A stretch of 64,000 bases of DNA from Hymenopus coronatus (taxonomy: Eukaryota > Arthropoda > Insecta > Mantodea > Hymenopodidae): the NCBI GenBank assembly GCA_030762935.1, contig CM060883.1:95648501-95712500 (forward strand), given 5' to 3'. Of the stretch, positions 43,701-54,976 are shown piece after piece. The position numbers and the translations under genes are program-made. The first letter of the stretch is position 1; every line of letters begins with the position of its first letter. The notes below the pieces were generated by a model. It saw only the letters and a list, made by a program, of their open reading frames with translations, was not told the origin of the DNA and made no database searches.

Positions 43701-44488
43701 TTCACATGGAATGGCTGAACATATAGGTGCTTGTGGAAGAGTTCCAGTGTGTGACTACAGCCGGGTGAGGGCAGAGTGCCTAGCCTTCATGTGGAATGCC
43801 TGAACATATAGATGCTTGTGGAAGAGTTCCAGTATCATAACTACAGTCAGGTGAGGGCAGAGTGCTCACCCTTCATGTGGAGTGGCTGAACATATAGCAG
43901 CTTGTGGAAGAGTTCCAGTGTCATAACTACAGTCAGGTAAGGGCAGAGTGCTCAACCTTCATGTGGATTGGCTGAACATATAGGTGCTACTGGAAGAGTT
44001 CCAGTCTCATAACTACAGTCAGGTGAGAGCAGAGTGCTCATCCCTCATGTGGTATGGCTGAACATATAGGTACTTGTGGATGAGTTCCAATATGTAACTA
44101 CAGTCAGGTGAGGGCAGAGTACTCAGCCTTCATGTGGAATGGCTGAACATATAGGTGCTTGTGGAAGAGTTCCAGTATCATCACTACAGTCAGGTGAGGG
44201 CAGAGTGCTCACCATTCACGTGGAATGGCTGAACATATAGGTACTTGTGGAAGAGTTCCAGTGTTGTAAATACAGCCAGGTGAGGGCAGAGTGCTCGGCC
44301 TTCACATCCAATGGCTGAACATACAGGTGCTTGTGGAAGAGTTCCAGTGCTTTAACTACAGCCAGGTGAGGGCAGAGTGCTCACCCTTTTTGTGGAACGG
44401 CTGAAAATATAGGTGCTTGTGGAAGAGTTCCAGTGTTGTAACTACAGCCAGGCGAGGGCAGAGTGCTCAGCCTTCATGTGGAATGGCT
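40787..44488 (+). repeat. Higher-order unit of satellite B, copy 2
   Basis: Matches 37,020-40,786 up to about 44,148 at offset 3767. It then continues at offset 3683 because one 84-bp monomer is absent, and identity to copy 1 ends near 44,488. The second part of this unit also founds the next duplication. Confidence 0.85.
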
Positions 44489-46119
44489 GAACATATAGGT
44501 ACTTGTGGAAGAATTCCAGTGTTATAACTACAGTCAGGTGAGGGCAGTGTGCCCAACATTCATGTGGAATGGCTGAACATATAGGTGCTTGTGGAAGAGT
44601 TCCAGTGTCATAACTACAGTCAGGTGAGGGCAGAGTGCTCACCCTTCACGTGGAATTGCTGAACATATAGGTGCTTGTGGAAGAGTTCCAGTGTCATAAC
44701 TACAGTCAGGTGAGGGCAGAGTGCTCGGCCTTCACATGGATTGGCTAACAAATAGGTGCTTGTGGAAGAGTTCCAGTGTGTAACTACAATCAGGTGAGGG
44801 CAGATTGCTCACCCTTCATGTGGAATCGCTGAACATATAGGTGCTTGTGGAAGAGTTCCAGTGTTTTAGCTACAGCCAGGTGAGTGCAGAGAGCTCTGCC
44901 TTCACTTGGAACGGCTGAACATACAGGTAGTTGTGGAAGAGTTCCAGTGTTTTAACTACAGTCAGGTGAGGGAAGAGTGCTCAAGCTTCACTTGGAAGGG
45001 CTGAACATATAGGTACTTGTGGAAGAGTTCCAGTGTTTTAACTACATCAGGTGAGGGCAGAGTGCTCAGCCTTTATGTGGAATGGCTGAACATATAGGTG
45101 CTTGTGGAATTGTTCCAGTGTTGTAACTACAGCCAGGTGAGCGCAGAGTGCTCAGCCTTTATGTGGTATGGCTGAACATATAGGTGCTTGTAGAAGAGTT
45201 CCAGTGTCATAACTACAGTTAGGTGAGGGCAGAATCTCAGCCTTCACGTAGAATGGCTGAACATACAGGATCTTGTGGAAGAGTTCCAGTGTAATAACTA
45301 TAGTCAGTTTGGTGCAGAGTGCTAACCCTTAATGTGGAATGGCTGAACATATAGGTACTTGTGGAAGAGTTCCTGTGTGTAACTATAGTCAGGTAAGGGC
45401 AGAGTGCACAACCTTAATGCGGAATGGCTGAACATATAGGTGCTACTGGAAGAGTTCCAGTCTTATAACTACAGTCAGGTGAGGGCAGAGTACTCACCCC
45501 TCATGTGAAATGGCTGAACATATAGGTACTTGTGGATGAGTTCCAGTATGTAACTACAGTCAGGTGAGGGCAGAGTGCTCATCCTTCATGTGGAATGGCT
45601 GAACATATAGGTACTTGTAGAAGAAATACAGTGTCATAACTACAGTCAGGTGAGGGCAGAGTGCTCAACCTTCATGTGGAATGGCTGAACATATAGGTGC
45701 TTGTGGAAGAGTTCCAGTGTCATAATTACAGTCAGGTAAGGTCATAGTGCTCAGCCTTCATGTGGAATGGCGGAACATATAGGTGATTGTGGAAGAGTTC
45801 CAGTATCATAACTACAGTCAGGTGAGGGCAGAGTGCTCGGCCTTCACACGAATGGCTGAACATACAGGTGCTTGTGGAAGAGTTCCAGTGCTTTAACTAC
45901 AGTCGGGTGAGGGCAGAGTGCTCAACCTTCACATGGAACGGCTGAACATATAGGTACTTGTTAAAGAGTTCCAGTGTTTTAACTACAGCCAGGTGAGTGC
46001 AGATTGCTCTGCCTTCACATGGAACGGCTGAACATATAGGTACTTGTGGAAGAGTTCCAGTGTTTTAACTACAGCCAGGTGAGGGCAGAGTGCTCAGCCT
46101 TCATGTGGTATGGCTGAAC
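42437..46119 (+). repeat. Second overlapping higher-order unit (3683 bp)
   Basis: Starting near 42,437 the sequence repeats at an offset of exactly 3683 bp (CCAGGCGAGG at 42478 and 46161; the ACACGAATGGCTG monomer at 45,847 and 49,530). The offset is one monomer shorter than the 3767-bp period. It includes the empty counterpart (45,870-45,880) of the LINE copy 3 insertion site. Confidence 0.88.
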
Positions 46120-49100
46120 ATATAGGTGCTTGTGGAAGAGTTCCAGTGTTGTAACTACAGCCAGGCGAGGGCAGAGTGCTCAGCCTTCATGTGGTATGGC
46201 TGAACATATAGGTGCTTGTGGAAGACTACCAGTGTCATAACTACAGTCAGGTGAGGGCAGAATCTCAGCCTTCACGTGGAATGGCTGAACATACAGGTGC
46301 TTGTGGAAGAGTTCCAGTGTTGTAACTACAGCCAGGTAAGGCAGAGTGCTCAGCCTTCATGTTGAATGGCTGATCATATAGGTGCTTGTGGAAGAGTTCC
46401 AGTGTCATAAGTACAGTCAGGTGAGGGCAGAGTGCTCACACTAAACGTAGAATGGCTGAACATACAGGTGCTTGTGTAAGAGTTCCTATGTGTAACTACA
46501 GCCAGGTGAGGGCAGAGTGCTCAGCCTTCATGTGGAATGGCTGAACATATAGGTGCTTGTGGAAGAGTTCTAGTGTGTAACTACAGTCAGGTAAGGGCAG
46601 AGTGCTCAACCTTCATGTGGAATGGCTGAACATATAGGTGCTACTGGAAGAGTTCCAATCTCATAACTACAGTCAGGTGAGGGTAGAGTGCTCATCCCTC
46701 ATGTGGTATGGCTGAACATATAGGTACTTGTGGATAAGTTCCAGTATGTAACTACAGTCAGGTGAGGGCAGAGTGCTCAGCCTTCATGTGGAATGGCTGA
46801 ACATATAGGTACTTGTAGAAGAATTCCAGTGTTATAACTACAGTCAGGTGAGGGCAGAGTGCTCAACCTTCATGTGGAATGGCTGAACATATAGGTGCTT
46901 GTGGAAGAGTTCCAGTGTTATAACTACAGTCAGGTGAGGGCAGAGTGCTCACTCTTCATGTGGAATGGCGGAACATATAGGTGATTGTGGAAGAGTTCCA
47001 GTATCATCACTACAGTAAGGTGAGAGCAGAGTGGTCACCATTCACGTGGAATGGCTGAACATATAGGTACTTGTGGAAGAGTTCCAGTGTTGTAAATACA
47101 GCCAGGTGAGGGCACAGTGCTCGGCCTTCACATCGAATGGCTGAACATACAGGTGCTTTTGGAAGAGTTCCGGTGCTTTAACTACAGCCAGGAGAGTACA
47201 GAGTGCTCGGCCTTCACATAGAACGGCTGAACATATAGGTACTTGTGCAAGAGTTCCAGTGTCATAACACCAGTCAGGTGAGGGCATAGTGCTCTCCATT
47301 CATGTGGAATGGCAGAACATATAGGGGATTGTGTAAGAGTTCCAGTGTGTAACTACAGCCAGGTGAGGGCAGAGTGCTCAGCCTTCACATGGAATGGCTG
47401 AACATATAGGTGCTTGTGGAAGAGTTCCAGTGTGTGACTACAGCCAGGTGAGGGCAGAGTGCCTAGCCTTCATGTGGAATGCCTGAACATATAGATGCTT
47501 GTGGAAGAGTTCCAGTATCATAACTACAGTCAGGTGAGGGCAGAGTGCTCACCCTTCATGTGGAGTGGCTGAACATATAGCAGCTTGTGGAAGAGTTCCA
47601 GTGTCATAACTACAGTCAGGTAAGGGCAGAGTGCTCAACCTTCATGTGGATTGGCTGAACATATAGGTGCTACTGGAAGAGTTCCAGTCTCATAACTACA
47701 GTCAGGTGAGAGCAGAGTGCTCATCCCTCATGTGGTATGGCTGAACATATAGGTACTTGTGGATGAGTTCCAATATGTAACTACAGTCAGGTGAGGGCAG
47801 AGTACTCAGCCTTCATGTGGAATGGCTGAACATATAGGTGCTTGTGGAAGAGTTCCAGTATCATCACTACAGTCAGGTGAGGGCAGAGTGCTCACCATTC
47901 ACGTGGAATGGCTGAACATATAGGTACTTGTGGAAGAGTTCCAGTGTTGTAAATACAGCCAGGTGAGGGCAGAGTGCTCGGCCTTCACATCCAATGGCTG
48001 AACATACAGGTGCTTGTGGAAGAGTTCCAGTGCTTTAACTACAGCCAGGTGAGGGCAGAGTGCTCACCCTTTTTGTGGAACGGCTGAAAATATAGGTGCT
48101 TGTGGAAGAGTTCCAGTGTTGTAACTACAGCCAGGCGAGGGCAGAGTGCTCAGCCTTCATGAGGAATGGCTGAACATATAGGTACTTGTGGAAGAATTCC
48201 AGTGTTATAACTACAGTCAGGTGAGGGCAGTGTGCCCAACATTCATGTGGAATGGCTGAACATATAGGTGCTTGTGGAAGAGTTCCAGTGTCATAACTAC
48301 AGTCAGGTGAGGGCAGAGTGCTCACCCTTCACGTGGAATTACTGAACATATAGGTGCTTGTGGAAGAGTTCCAGTGTCATAACTACAGTCAGGTGAGGGC
48401 AGAGTGCTCGGCCTTCACATGGAATGGCTAACAAATAGGTGCTTGTGGAAGAGTTCCAGTGTGTAACTACAATCAGGTGAGGGCAGATTGCTCACCCTTC
48501 ATGTGGAATCGCTGAACATATAGGTGCTTGTGGAAGAGTTCCAGTGTTTTAGCTACAGCCAGGTGAGTGCAGAGAGCTCTGCCTTCACTTGGAACGGCTG
48601 AACATACAGGTAGTTGTGGAAGAGTTCCAGTGTTTTAACTACAGTCAGGTGAGGGAAGAGTGCTCAAGCTTCACTTGGAAGGGCTGAACATATAGGTACT
48701 TGTGGAAGAGTTCCAGTGTTTTAACTACATCAGGTGAGGGCAGAGTGCTCAGCCTTTATGTGGAATGGCTGAACATATAGGTGCTTGTGGAATTGTTCCA
48801 GTGTTGTAACTACAGCCAGGTGAGCGCAGAGTGCTCAGCCTTTATGTGGTATGGCTGAACATATAGGTGCTTGTGGAAGAGTTCCAGTGTCATAACTACA
48901 GTTAGGTGAGGGCAGAATCTCAGCCTTCACGTAGAATGGCTGAACATACAGGATCTTGTGGAAGAGTTCCAGTGTAATAACTACAGTCAGTTTGGTGCAG
49001 AGTGCTAACCCTTAATGTGGAATGGCTGAACATATAGGTACTTGTGGAAGAGTTCCTGTGTGTAACTATAGTCAGGTAAGGGCAGAGTGCACAACCTTAA

Positions 49101-49563
49101 TGCGGAATGGCTGAACATATAGGTGCTACTGGAAGAGTTCCAGTCTCATAACTACAGTCAGGTGAGGGCAGAGTACTCACCCCTCATGTGAAATGGCTGA
49201 ACATATAGGTACTTGTGGATGAGTTCCAGTATGTAACTACAGTCAGGTGAGGGCAGAGTGCTCATCCTTCATGTGGAATGGCTGAACATATAGGTACTTG
49301 TAGAAGAAATACAGTGTCATAACTACAGTCAGGTGAGGGCAGAGTGCTCAACCTTCATGTGGAATGGCTGAACATATAGGTGCTTGTGGAAGAGTTCCAG
49401 TGTCATAATTACAGTCAGGTAAGGTCATAGTGCTCAGCCTTCATGTGGAATGGCGGAACATATAGGTGATTGTGGAAGAGTTCCAGTATCATAACTACAG
49501 TCAGGTGAGGGCAGAGTGCTCGGCCTTCACACGAATGGCTGAACATACAGGTGCTTGTGGAAG
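46120..49563 (+). repeat. Higher-order unit of satellite B, third copy, left part
   Basis: Near-identical to 42,437-45,880. Rare differences include 46736 (GATAAG for GATGAG) and 48162 (ATGAGG for ATGTGG). It is cut by LINE copy 3; the remainder continues at 55,447-about 55,643. Confidence 0.88.
49553..49563 (+). repeat. Target-site duplication, LINE copy 3, left
   Basis: GCTTGTGGAAG is repeated at 55436-55446. The undisturbed version exists in the sister satellite unit at 45,870-45,880, so the site can be verified inside the window. Confidence 0.95.
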
Positions 49564-49581
49564 ATGATGATGATGATGATG
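49564..49581 (-). repeat. (ATC)6 3' tail of LINE copy 3
   Basis: Six ATG units on the plus strand directly after the target duplication. GGAAG followed by ATG leaves one base of ambiguity at the junction. Confidence 0.9.
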
Positions 49582-49587
49582 GTGTTT

Positions 49588-49622
49588 AAGGGCGCTCAAC
49601 TGCCGAGGTCATAAGCGCCCTT
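49588..49622 (-). promoter_or_regulatory. 3'-terminal RNA hairpin of LINE copy 3
   Basis: AAGGGCGCT (49588-49596) and AGCGCCCTT (49614-49622) form a 9-bp stem with a 17-nt loop, the same as in copy 2. Confidence 0.75.
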
Positions 49623-49806
49623 ATGATTAAAACTTGGCAATAGCCAGTAAGAAAATACCAAACAAAAAAGTAAACACAAATAAAAGAGCTAACACAGTTG
49701 AAACGGAAGTAACAGAAACGTCCAGCCCTCTAACCAGAGCTGGATATAAAACTCCATCTAAAATCAACACATTAAAACCAAAAGAGTTTAAAAAACCGTT
49801 ATCACA

Positions 49807-52800
49807 CTAAAACGTCAAGGTAAAAGAAAGTTTTGCTAAAAATTTAAAAACCCTGTCCACTGCTCTTGGGTCATCTGCCAGGACCTCAGCAAGAGAGGCC
49901 GGCATGCCCATAGATGACCGAATGTGTGCCAGGTGACCACACTCCAGCAACACATGGCGAACTGTCTGTGCCTCCCCACAGAGCGCACAGACAGGAGCAG
50001 GTTCACGTTTAAAAAGGTAACTGTGAGTAAAAATACAGTGGCCAATTCTTAGCCGAGCTAGTACTACCTCCTCCCGGCGGAATAAACGAGAGGAGGTTAC
50101 CCAGTTGACAGGGAGGTCCTTCACCTCTCGCAGCTTATTACCACGGAGAGCCGACCACTCCGCATGCCAAGTCGAAAAAACGGCTCTCCGTACAGCCACT
50201 CTAAAATCTTCTGCTGTTGAATGGGTAATCGTAACACTGGGCGCTGTGACTGCCGATTTCGCTGCCAAATCCGCCGTGTCATTCCCTGGCAAGCCAACGT
50301 GTCCAGGAATCCATGCGCACTCCACATTAAAACCACAAGCGTGCAAAATGTGGAGAACGTCCTGGATGCGCTGCACCAAAGGATGGTAATTGTACAGCTC
50401 ACGAATGCTCTGAAGGGCACTAAGGGAATCACTAAGAATAAGGCAGTCACCTAATTTTCGACGTCGAATATACAGAAGGGCTTGATAAATAGCATATAGC
50501 TCGGCAGAATATATAGATGTGCAACTAGGCAAACCGTAAGTAGAAGTTGCGGTGCCAGTTACAAAGGCACATCCAACACCGTCGGGGCTCTTACTACCAT
50601 CGGTGTAAATACAAATACGGCCACTGTATTTGGATAAAAATTCTAAAAAGCAACGACGAATACTATCAAGAGGCGTAACAGATTTCCCGTAGAGCGTCAT
50701 CCCGAGATCGACATGGGAGGTAGCGCGTAACCAAGGGGGGTGTATATTCTCTCCCTTGGATAACAGCCGAGGAATGTCAACATGGTGCTGGCGTAGAAGC
50801 TCACGGAAACGAAAACCTGCTGGCCTGGGGCTCAGAGAGCGGAGGCAGTATCGCTCGTGCAGCTCAGGGGAGAAAAACGCGTGATAAGTTGGATGCCCAG
50901 GCATACACTTCAGCCCACAGCCATAATTAGCAAGCAGGACATCACGCCGACAACGCAGAGGAGGTTCTCCCGATTCGGCGTAGAGGCTAACAACTGGGCT
51001 CGTTGGAAAAGCTCCAACGGCCACACGGATGCCCTGGTTATGGACTGTGTCTAACCTTCTGAGCACTGAAGGTCGAGCTGAAGAATACACAATGCTGCCA
51101 TAGTCCAACTTCGAACGAATCACAGCACGATAAAGACGGAGCAATGTCGTCCGATCCGCACCCCAAGACTTGCCACTTAGTATCCGTAAAAGATTTAGAG
51201 AACGGTCACATCGTGCTCTAAGCTGTGCTATTTGTGGTGCCCAACAAAGTTTCCGATCGAAGATCAAACCAAGGAATCTCGCCTCGTCTGCGAAAGGAAG
51301 TAAATCTGGCCCGAGTCGAAGAGACGGCGGCATATGCCACTTACGGCGCCAGAAGTTAACGCAGACTGTCTTCTCAGCGGAGAAACGAAAACCGTGTTTC
51401 GAGCTCCATGCATAGAGATTGTCCAAACACCGCTGGAGACGGCGTTCCAAAAACGGTGTACGCTGAGAAGTACAGAAGATGGCAAAGTCGTCCACGAATA
51501 AACAGGAAGAGACACCTTGAGGCACACATAGTGATATGGAATTTATCGCAATAGCAAATAGAGTCACGCTGAGTACCGAGCCCTGCGGCACTCCGTTCTC
51601 TTGAATAAAATGGTTAGAAAAAACCGAACCCACCCTCACTCGAAAAACGCGGTCCCGCATAAACTCCTGAATGACCAACGGTAGGCGTCCACGTATGTTC
51701 CAGTTGTGCAGAGAACGCAATATTCCCGCCCGCCAACACGTGTCGTAGGCCTTCTCGAGGTCAAAAAATATCCCAACTGTGGGGCTGTTCTTAAGAAACC
51801 CGTCCATAATCTGAGTTGACAGAGAGACAAGGTGGTCAGCAGTTGAACGTCGTCGTCGAAAGCCACACTGGATGTTCGTCAGAAGATTGTGGGATTCCAG
51901 CCACCACACCAACCGTCCATTGATCATGCGTTCCATCACCTTGCAAACGCAACTGGTGAGGGAAATAGGACGGTAACTGGAAGGAAGATGGCGGTCCTTT
52001 CCAGGTTTAAGAATGGGTATGATGGTGGCCTCCCGCCACTTGTCTGGAAAAATGCCATCAACCCAGACACGATTATAGACCTCGAGTAGGAAATCTTTGC
52101 CATCAGGAGAGAGATGTTGCAACATTTGGACGTGGATACCATCTGGGCCTGGTGCTGAGTGTCGTGAAGAGGAGAGTGCATTGTCTAGCTCTGCCAGGGT
52201 GAAAAGGCGATTATAATCCTCAAGGTTGCCAGAAAGAAACGAGAATTCTTGAGATTCCACCTGGTTCTTAACTGTAAGAAACTCAGGGGAATAGTTGCCT
52301 GAGCTAGACACCTCAGCGAAAGCACTGCCTAAGGTATTCGCCACGTCAAATGTATCAACAACAGCTCCGGTAGGTGTTTTGAGACCGGCGATGGGCATAT
52401 GGTTCGGTTTCCCAGCCACACGTCTTAACTTATCCCATACGACAGAGGAAGGTGTATGTCGATTAAAGGAACCCACGAATTTATTCCATGACATCTTTTT
52501 GCTATCCTTAATAACCCGCCTAGAATGTGCACGCATCCGTTTATAGTGTATCAGGTTATCCAGTGTAGGAAAACGCTGGAAAACCCGTAGAGCTCGTCTG
52601 CGAGCGCGAATAGCATCCCGACAGTCAGCGGTCCACCAAGGTACCGGAAATCGACGGCTGTAGCCAGTCGAACGCGGAATGGATTGCTCAGCAGCAGAAA
52701 GAATGGTCCCTGTAAGATGTTCGACCAAGTGGTTCACAGAGTCGTGCTCTTCGTAGCTAAATTCAGCCAAGTGGGAGTACAGTTCCCAGCTGGCGTGGTC

Positions 52801-53496
52801 TAGGCGCCAACTAGGTAAACGGGTGGAACATACAACGGGTGTCAAGACACTAATACGACAAGGAAAGTGGTCACTAGAATGCAAATCCGAGATGATATTC
52901 CAGCATAAGGTGACTGCCAGCTGAGGGGAACAAATTGCAATGTCAATGTGTGAAAAACTATGAAATGCGTCAGATAGAAAGGTGGGCTCTCCGGTGTTCA
53001 AGAGAGCAAGATTCTGACTATCCAAGAAGTCTTTAAGTAGCGTACCTCTCGCACAAGCCCGAGGAGAGCCCCAAAGAGGGTGATGGGCATTCACGTCGCC
53101 TACCAATAAAAAGGGTGGTGGCAACTGCGAAATGAGGTGTTCTAAGTCGCTGTGCGAGAGGTCCGCAGATGGAGGCAAATAGATACTGCAAATGGTGAAT
53201 GAAGCGGAGGGTAGCTTAATGCTGACAGCAACGGACTGGATTGCAGATTGTATGGGTACGGAGTTGGCAAAAATATCATCTCGAATAAGCATCATAGTGC
53301 CCCCATGTGCCGGGACACCGTCCTCCGGGGATAAATCACATCGTACGGAGGAGTACTGCCTGATGGTAACGGTGTCCTGTGGACGGAGCTTCGTCTCTTG
53401 TAAACATACAGCCAAGGGTTCATGCTGGCGCAGCAACAAGTCAAGCTCTGGTCGATGTGGTCGAATTCCGCGTATGTTCCAATGGAGGATAGCCAT
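49807..53496 (-). CDS. LINE ORF2 protein: AP endonuclease / reverse transcriptase / RNase H (copy 3)
   Basis: 1229 residues, intact, with all endonuclease, RT (FVDD at 667-670) and RNase H residues present and the C-terminal CCHC at 1170-1186. It differs from copy 1 only at S917N, T1010I and S1054C; S1054C lies in the RNase H domain but not at a catalytic position. With this few changes and a demonstrably recent insertion, it is the best candidate for a recently active copy in the window. Confidence 0.96.
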   Translation of the reverse strand: MAILHWNIRGIRPHRPELDLLLRQHEPLAVCLQETKLRPQDTVTIRQYSSVRCDLSPEDGVPAHGGTMMLIRDDIFANSVPIQSAIQSVAVSIKLPSASFTICSIYLPPSADLSHSDLEHLISQLPPPFLLVGDVNAHHPLWGSPRACARGTLLKDFLDSQNLALLNTGEPTFLSDAFHSFSHIDIAICSPQLAVTLCWNIISDLHSSDHFPCRISVLTPVVCSTRLPSWRLDHASWELYSHLAEFSYEEHDSVNHLVEHLTGTILSAAEQSIPRSTGYSRRFPVPWWTADCRDAIRARRRALRVFQRFPTLDNLIHYKRMRAHSRRVIKDSKKMSWNKFVGSFNRHTPSSVVWDKLRRVAGKPNHMPIAGLKTPTGAVVDTFDVANTLGSAFAEVSSSGNYSPEFLTVKNQVESQEFSFLSGNLEDYNRLFTLAELDNALSSSRHSAPGPDGIHVQMLQHLSPDGKDFLLEVYNRVWVDGIFPDKWREATIIPILKPGKDRHLPSSYRPISLTSCVCKVMERMINGRLVWWLESHNLLTNIQCGFRRRRSTADHLVSLSTQIMDGFLKNSPTVGIFFDLEKAYDTCWRAGILRSLHNWNIRGRLPLVIQEFMRDRVFRVRVGSVFSNHFIQENGVPQGSVLSVTLFAIAINSISLCVPQGVSSCLFVDDFAIFCTSQRTPFLERRLQRCLDNLYAWSSKHGFRFSAEKTVCVNFWRRKWHMPPSLRLGPDLLPFADEARFLGLIFDRKLCWAPQIAQLRARCDRSLNLLRILSGKSWGADRTTLLRLYRAVIRSKLDYGSIVYSSARPSVLRRLDTVHNQGIRVAVGAFPTSPVVSLYAESGEPPLRCRRDVLLANYGCGLKCMPGHPTYHAFFSPELHERYCLRSLSPRPAGFRFRELLRQHHVDIPRLLSKGENIHPPWLRATSHVDLGMTLYGKSVTPLDSIRRCFLEFLSKYSGRICIYTDGSKSPDGVGCAFVTGTATSTYGLPSCTSIYSAELYAIYQALLYIRRRKLGDCLILSDSLSALQSIRELYNYHPLVQRIQDVLHILHACGFNVECAWIPGHVGLPGNDTADLAAKSAVTAPSVTITHSTAEDFRVAVRRAVFSTWHAEWSALRGNKLREVKDLPVNWVTSSRLFRREEVVLARLRIGHCIFTHSYLFKREPAPVCALCGEAQTVRHVLLECGHLAHIRSSMGMPASLAEVLADDPRAVDRVFKFLAKLSFTLTF

Positions 53497-53518
53497 TGAG
53501 TATATTATGGGATAAGTT

Positions 53519-54976
53519 TCAAATCGAAAGACGCTTCTGCAGATTGGGATTAGCTGGTCGGTTCAATTTGTTCTTCTTAGGCGTTGGGCTAGTACTATTT
53601 TCAGGAGCACGATCCTGCCGTTTCCGCACTGTCCCTCTGGCAGTGGCGGCAGAATCCTCCTGGTCCATCTCCTCCACAAGGGAGGTCCCTTTTTCAAGAG
53701 CAGTTTTAGGTCCAAGTAGTTCGAACCGATTGGATGTGCTGATCGGCGAAGACGGCCGTCGCCGATTCACGCCCTCCTCCCCAGATGACCCTTCAGAGGA
53801 GGATACACGTGTGGAGTTGCGTGAACTTTTCTTACCTTTAGATGACTTGGTAATAGATTGCACATTCTCTTTCAAGAAGTCTTGTCGTACATACTTGGTC
53901 TTAAACTGTTTTTCCGGGGCAGAAGACGTCGTGAATTTACCAACTTTAGTTCCAGAGGTCGAGGCTTTCGGTGACAACTGTGCAGGACTATTCTGTAAGC
54001 TAGCGGATTTGGCAGATGTTGATACCAACTTGGGTGTAGGTGCCGAAGGCTTTGGTAGCGCTTGGGCTAAAATAACCTTTTCCGCAATTGTAGCCCCGTT
54101 CATATCGCCGGTCTGTGTTGCGATTTCCCGACGCGGTACCGGTTTAGCTGCAACTGAGCTATAGGTACCGGACCTCGGGGCAGAGGGTTGGCGGAGTCGC
54201 AGGAGCTTCCGGGCTTCCAAGAAGGACACCTTCTCTTTCACCCGTATCTCCTGGATCGCTCGTTCCTCTGCAAAACGGGGGCAGTCTCGGGAACTAGATG
54301 GGTGTTCCCCGTTACAGTTCACACACGATGGAGCTGAAGCACAAGCCCCATCGTGGGAGATGTCACCGCAGTGGACGCAGGTGGACTTGCCGGTACACAA
54401 CTCACTAGTGTGACCAAAACGTTGGCATTTAAAGCACCTCAGCGGATTGGGTATATAAGGCCTAACTTCGATGGCTTCATACCCTGCTCTAATCTTTTGA
54501 GGCAGATCAACCCGATCAAAAGTAAGAAACAGGGTACGAGTAGGCAGGAATTCACCGTTGATCTTACGTTGTACCCGATAAACAGCTGAGACACCCTGAG
54601 TCGCAAGATTTTCTTGGATCTCCTCAATGGTCAAACCGTCCAACGCGCGGGTTGTTACTACACCGCGGGAGGAGTTCAGCGACTTGTGCACCTCGACCTT
54701 CACTGGATAGCTGGCTAACATGGTGGCTTTAAGTATCCTTGCAGCTTGAGAGGCGGAGTTGGCTTCGACAAGAAGTGTACCATTGCGAGCTCGAACGCAG
54801 GATTTAACAGGACCAGCAATGGCATCGAGACCCTTTTGGATAGTAAAAGGGCTCACCGTAAGGAACTTCTTACCTTCCTCTGTCCTATGAATGACCAAGT
54901 AGCGAGGACCACATGACTCGACTACTTCCTTTCCAACGTCTTTATTTGAAATCAGGGGTTTAAGTTTTGGTGCCAT
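53519..54976 (-). CDS. LINE ORF1 protein: Gag-like nucleic-acid-binding protein (copy 3)
   Basis: 485 residues, intact, with three zinc knuckles at residues 181-232. It has V107 and T116 like copy 1, and P279 and the linker Gly like copy 2, so it is closest to the apparent family consensus. Stop and ORF2 start are separated by 22 nt as in the other copies. A 222-codon open frame on the opposite strand (53496-54164) also occurs in all copies and is regarded as a shadow. Confidence 0.95.
   Translation of the reverse strand: MAPKLKPLISNKDVGKEVVESCGPRYLVIHRTEEGKKFLTVSPFTIQKGLDAIAGPVKSCVRARNGTLLVEANSASQAARILKATMLASYPVKVEVHKSLNSSRGVVTTRALDGLTIEEIQENLATQGVSAVYRVQRKINGEFLPTRTLFLTFDRVDLPQKIRAGYEAIEVRPYIPNPLRCFKCQRFGHTSELCTGKSTCVHCGDISHDGACASAPSCVNCNGEHPSSSRDCPRFAEERAIQEIRVKEKVSFLEARKLLRLRQPSAPRSGTYSSVAAKPVPRREIATQTGDMNGATIAEKVILAQALPKPSAPTPKLVSTSAKSASLQNSPAQLSPKASTSGTKVGKFTTSSAPEKQFKTKYVRQDFLKENVQSITKSSKGKKSSRNSTRVSSSEGSSGEEGVNRRRPSSPISTSNRFELLGPKTALEKGTSLVEEMDQEDSAATARGTVRKRQDRAPENSTSPTPKKNKLNRPANPNLQKRLSI

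Larger units (their letters stand above)
34283..49563. repeat. Satellite B tandem array, block 2
   Basis: About 180 monomers of 84-86 bp without interruption. Monomers in 34.3-37.0 kb are mutually diverged, with several odd forms (for example near 35110 and 35650). From about 37,020 the array consists of long near-identical blocks, listed separately. Open frames of 60-85 codons on the minus strand recur at fixed offsets because the underlying DNA is copied; they are not genes. Confidence 0.97.
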
